A DNA stretch of 64,000 nt. Origin: Varroa destructor. Lineage: Eukaryota > Arthropoda > Arachnida > Mesostigmata > Varroidae. The notes under the pieces were generated by a model. It had not been told where the DNA came from, made no database searches, and saw nothing but the letters and a program-made list of their open reading frames with translations. The stretch lies in assembly GCF_002443255.2 (NCBI RefSeq), contig NW_019211458.1, positions 29,850,485-29,914,484 of the forward strand. Direction: 5' to 3'. Below are positions 61,020 to 64,000 of the stretch, piece by piece (position 1 is the first letter of the stretch; each line of letters begins with the position of its first letter). The position numbers and the translations under genes are program-made.

Positions 61020-62400
61020 TTGCAGTGGCAAGCCGGTATTGTGTTTTTTGCCTAATATTTTTACATAATCTGTATATATGTTACAGGTGCCGATGTGGGT
61101 AACATATAAATTATTGAAGTTGTATACATCAGGCGTTGCAAAATTGTGTCTCGAGGACGATTCGAGCACTAGCAGTACCCAAAGCTTTTTAACGCCTTTG
61201 GTTTTCTTTATTATACGGTCAAGTACTAGAATCAAGGACATGTTTCACTAAAAGGACTAGTCGAAGCGAGTCCTGCTGGACGTCTCTAGGGTTTTTCCAA
61301 CAAAGCTATGAAATGACATGCTAACGATAGGTCACGTTAACCTTTTGACAATGCTGATATTTGAACTAGCGATGGCCGCAACTTGATAGTTACCATTGTG
61401 ACGCTCTCAAAGAGATGCGCATTATATACCTAAACCACGGCGCTCCCTCAAATTGGCAAGACCAAAGTGCCTTCGGCATCTTGTTTTATAAAGGAGCTTC
61501 TGCGGATGTCATCAAAGTAGAAAAGAACTAACACCTCAAGGTATAGGTGAATTTTCCAGTATTTTTTTTTTTACCTATCTATTTAGGAACTTATGCTTCA
61601 CTTGTTATAGAACAGAGGACTATACGAAGGTCATTTGCCTCGGCATCTTCAAAACCTGAACATCTCTTGTGCTACTGCTGAGTTACAGCTTTATATAGAA
61701 GTCTTTGGCTTTAACCAAGTTGTTTAAACTGATTATTTTTTTCTATTTTTCGTTGCCCAATTGTTTTAATTTATAATGGAATGTTGTTTCATGCAATTGC
61801 TGCTGCTGCGTCTTTCTGACCAAATAGTTTTACCTTTAGGGACGATTAGATCTATTATGTATCGTCCTAACATGTAAAATTATAAGTCCATAGCATCGAC
61901 TGCTGCCAGACAACCATTTGAATTTGTTTGTTCCTGCTTAATACTTTCGGTGCTAAGAACAAGTGCCCAAAATTTAACTTTAACCGATGAAAGTGACGCT
62001 TACACTGAATGGTATCATATGGAACGTCATGAAGCATCTCAGCGATTCTCTTGTGTGCCCTTAAATCCATGAAAATACGATATACATACAGAGGCACAAA
62101 ACGTAGAGAAACATTATTAGGACTGGATCAACACGCACCTAACTGTCTTTCTTACCTCACACGTACTTTGGTCAATGAACTTCAACAGCTTCATATTTCT
62201 GATATTTATGCAGCGATAGATTCAGTATAACTGCTGGCAAAGGTGAATTATCCTGTGCAACTTTACTCTTATAGTAAATGAGTGAGTTTCGCTTGAGATA
62301 GATTAGTTGAGCGTTGCTTGAAGCGAAAAAACCTTCATAACGTTCTATAGACTATTACTACTTCTGTTACGGCTGTCCAACTAGAATTGAAGGAACGCAT
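61020..62400. other. AT-rich stretch beside a LINE remnant
   Basis: A 76-codon minus-strand frame (61867-62097) lies on the 3' side of the RT fragment in LINE orientation, with a basic His/Arg/Lys-rich segment. I cannot match it to a LINE C-terminal domain. Otherwise nothing is recognised. Confidence 0.35.
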
Positions 62401-62407
62401 TATCTAT

Positions 62408-62705
62408 CTAGGAGATTGCCTTACAATCGGGGGAGTCATCATCGAATTGACGGAAACAAAAATAATGTTGGTAAGATAAAATGATCCCAGGATAGTTCCT
62501 GGAGGAATGCCAGCTGACATAATACCACTAGTAGAAAAGCTGTTTGATATTCGCAGTTGCAGAGCATTACCACATAGGTAGATGCAAATCCATCAGCCGT
62601 TTGCCCTGGGTGAGAGAACGTTGTTGATATTATGCTATGCTGCAATATATCGGCCCTGGAAGCGTCAAAGGTAGAGAAAGCAATGGCCTCAGCTCTATGA
62701 CGCAT
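62408..62705 (-). mobile_element. Decayed LINE (non-LTR) reverse transcriptase fragment
   Basis: Two minus-strand frames together show RT hallmarks in the correct order. Frame 1 (from ATG 62705) contains TFDASRADILQHSII, matching RT motif A (the F-x-D-x-x-K-A-F-D-x-x-x-H-x-x-L region) with the Phe of AFD lost. Frame 2 (62590 down to a TAG at 62408) has W-I-x-x-Y-L, then LRISNSFSTSG and AGIPPGTILGSF, matching the conserved G-V-P-Q-G-x-x-L-G-P block. The order and spacing (motif A, W/YL, GxPxG) are those of CR1/Jockey-type LINEs. The frame shift near 62590-62610, lost residues and early stop mark it as a dead copy. The YADD motif, endonuclease and ends are not found. Confidence 0.72.
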
Positions 62706-62751
62706 GAAGTTTATTTTGCCACTGGAAATTGCTTCGCCGAATCTTCCCTAT

Positions 62752-62770
62752 AAAAAAAAAAAAAAAAAAA
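62752..62770. repeat. A19 homopolymer
   Basis: Nineteen A residues about 45 bp beyond the RT fragment, on its 5' side relative to the LINE orientation. It is therefore not that element's own poly(A) tail. It may belong to another insertion or be slippage. Confidence 0.85.
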
Positions 62771-64000
62771 GTAGACCAGGATTGACGACGAGTCATACTG
62801 AGTGATCCCGACGATAACAGATTTTTCTATAAACGCTGACACCTGATTCCTGCAGTAAAGCTTATGCGAAATATAGGTCAATCATTACTAGTAGTTAGAT
62901 TAACAGGGGTATCCTTAGAAAAAGATTATCTGAGATACCTTCAGATTATACGGTTACATTCGAACAAAAAATTAAATAACGATGTATTTCTAGGGCGCAG
63001 TCTTCTCGGGAACTATACCTATAGTTCCCACCTATAGCTATTCTAGGCGAAATAGCATTGCCGTTCCGGTTCATTTTTGGTAAGGAAAAGGATCGAAAGG
63101 GTCGAAAATATCATAATTGATTAGGTATCAGCAAACGACTATGCAACAAAATATTAACACGAAGGCAAACATTGAAAAAACATTGCCAGCATTAAGGATG
63201 CACAGAGACAGACGATGGTCAGAGTAGCTGTAAATAGCTGCTGGAAATTTTAGGACTATTTTGACGAATTATATAAAAGTATGACAAATTTTCTCATCCT
63301 ACACGACTGGAAGGATTGACAAACTTGGCCCCAGTCCAACTGCGTTTAAGCAAACGTACTGGAATAAAAAGATCCATTTAACTGATAATCGCTACTTCAC
63401 GTGCGGAGTATTACATCGCTCCATCTTGGTTTCGCCATGTGCGTTCTAGAATACTTTCTATTGGAATACACAGTTCAAAGCGTCACTATGAACGATACAC
63501 TAGCAAATGGGTACGCCATAATATACCAAAGGCCTACTGAGCACAGAAAGACAATATCCTTGTTTCACGAAATGAATTGAGATCTTGATCTATTTGGGGC
63601 CTGAATCAACTGGATATAGCAACACGTCACTTGCTTGCTCATAATACCTGGTTAGTCTCACTAAACCTTGGTAAAGTAAAGCCGGTTTCGCCGTGCAGAG
63701 ACAAAAGCAATTTACTTATCATTATAATTAGGTTAATTGTTGTCCATTATTATGTACTGGAAAATTACATAGGTGACGGACTGAAAATCAATGATTGCTA
63801 CATAGAAATCTTTAGCAGACGACATAAATATCAACATTACAGTTGTAATTGTTTTAACACAAAAATGGCGGCCCGTAACACAAACAGTTACGTTCCGTTA
63901 AATGAAAGCAAGTCAAAATTTAATATTCAGAATAGAGACTGATATATGCATTTATCTGTATATAGAGTTTTTGGTATTTTAATATGATGTTTCTATCTCC
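62771..64000. other. Non-genic stretch with one perfect palindrome
   Basis: The only structure noted is GGGAACTATA-CC-TATAGTTCCC at 63008-63029, followed by a partial copy of its CTATAG core. A 103-codon plus-strand frame near the end (63631-63942) starts at a non-ATG codon and has no motif. Confidence 0.45.

Overview
This window reads as metazoan nuclear DNA, probably arthropod. That assignment is by texture: moderate-to-low GC by eye (not computed), frequent dinucleotide and trinucleotide microsatellites, spliceosomal-type donor and acceptor signals, AATAAA signals, an intronless eukaryotic tRNA gene without encoded CCA followed by a Pol III T-run, and a decayed LINE reverse transcriptase. 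There are no long bacterial-type reading frames, operons, CRISPR array or rRNA. I cannot name the species.

Two features are well supported at gene or element level. One is a complete tRNA-Val(AAC) gene on the minus strand at 40979-41051 with its T6 terminator. The other is a frameshifted fragment of a non-LTR retrotransposon reverse transcriptase on the minus strand at about 62408-62705, recognised from RT motif A and the GIPPGT block. Everything else that looks coding is a short candidate (28-135 codons): an open frame with protein-like composition, in several cases beginning at an ATG or flanked by good splice or poly(A) signals. None resembles a family I recognise. Windows like this contain many such frames by chance, so all carry low confidence.

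Layout. 1-20 kb: mostly featureless, with microsatellites, a small ATG frame with a signal-peptide-like start at 6707, a C18 tract and a CAG/GCC repeat near 14.5-14.8 kb, and a terminator-like hairpin at 14.88 kb. 20-24 kb: GC-richer, with four candidate coding pieces and a degenerate tRNA-like element. 24-34 kb: largely AT-rich, with tandem hairpins at 26.9 kb, a candidate frame at 29.86 kb and a CpG-rich cluster ending in a splice donor at 31.5 kb. 34-51 kb: the most gene-like part, with a CpG-rich possible divergent promoter at 34.2-34.5 kb, a very strong GC hairpin at 34.9 kb, several candidate exons on both strands and the tRNA. 51-62 kb: AT-rich and nearly empty. 62-64 kb: LINE fragment and nothing else recognised.

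The simplest view is a gene-poor intergenic or long-intron interval with a few possible small exons, one tRNA and old transposon debris. I found no coherent multi-gene system.
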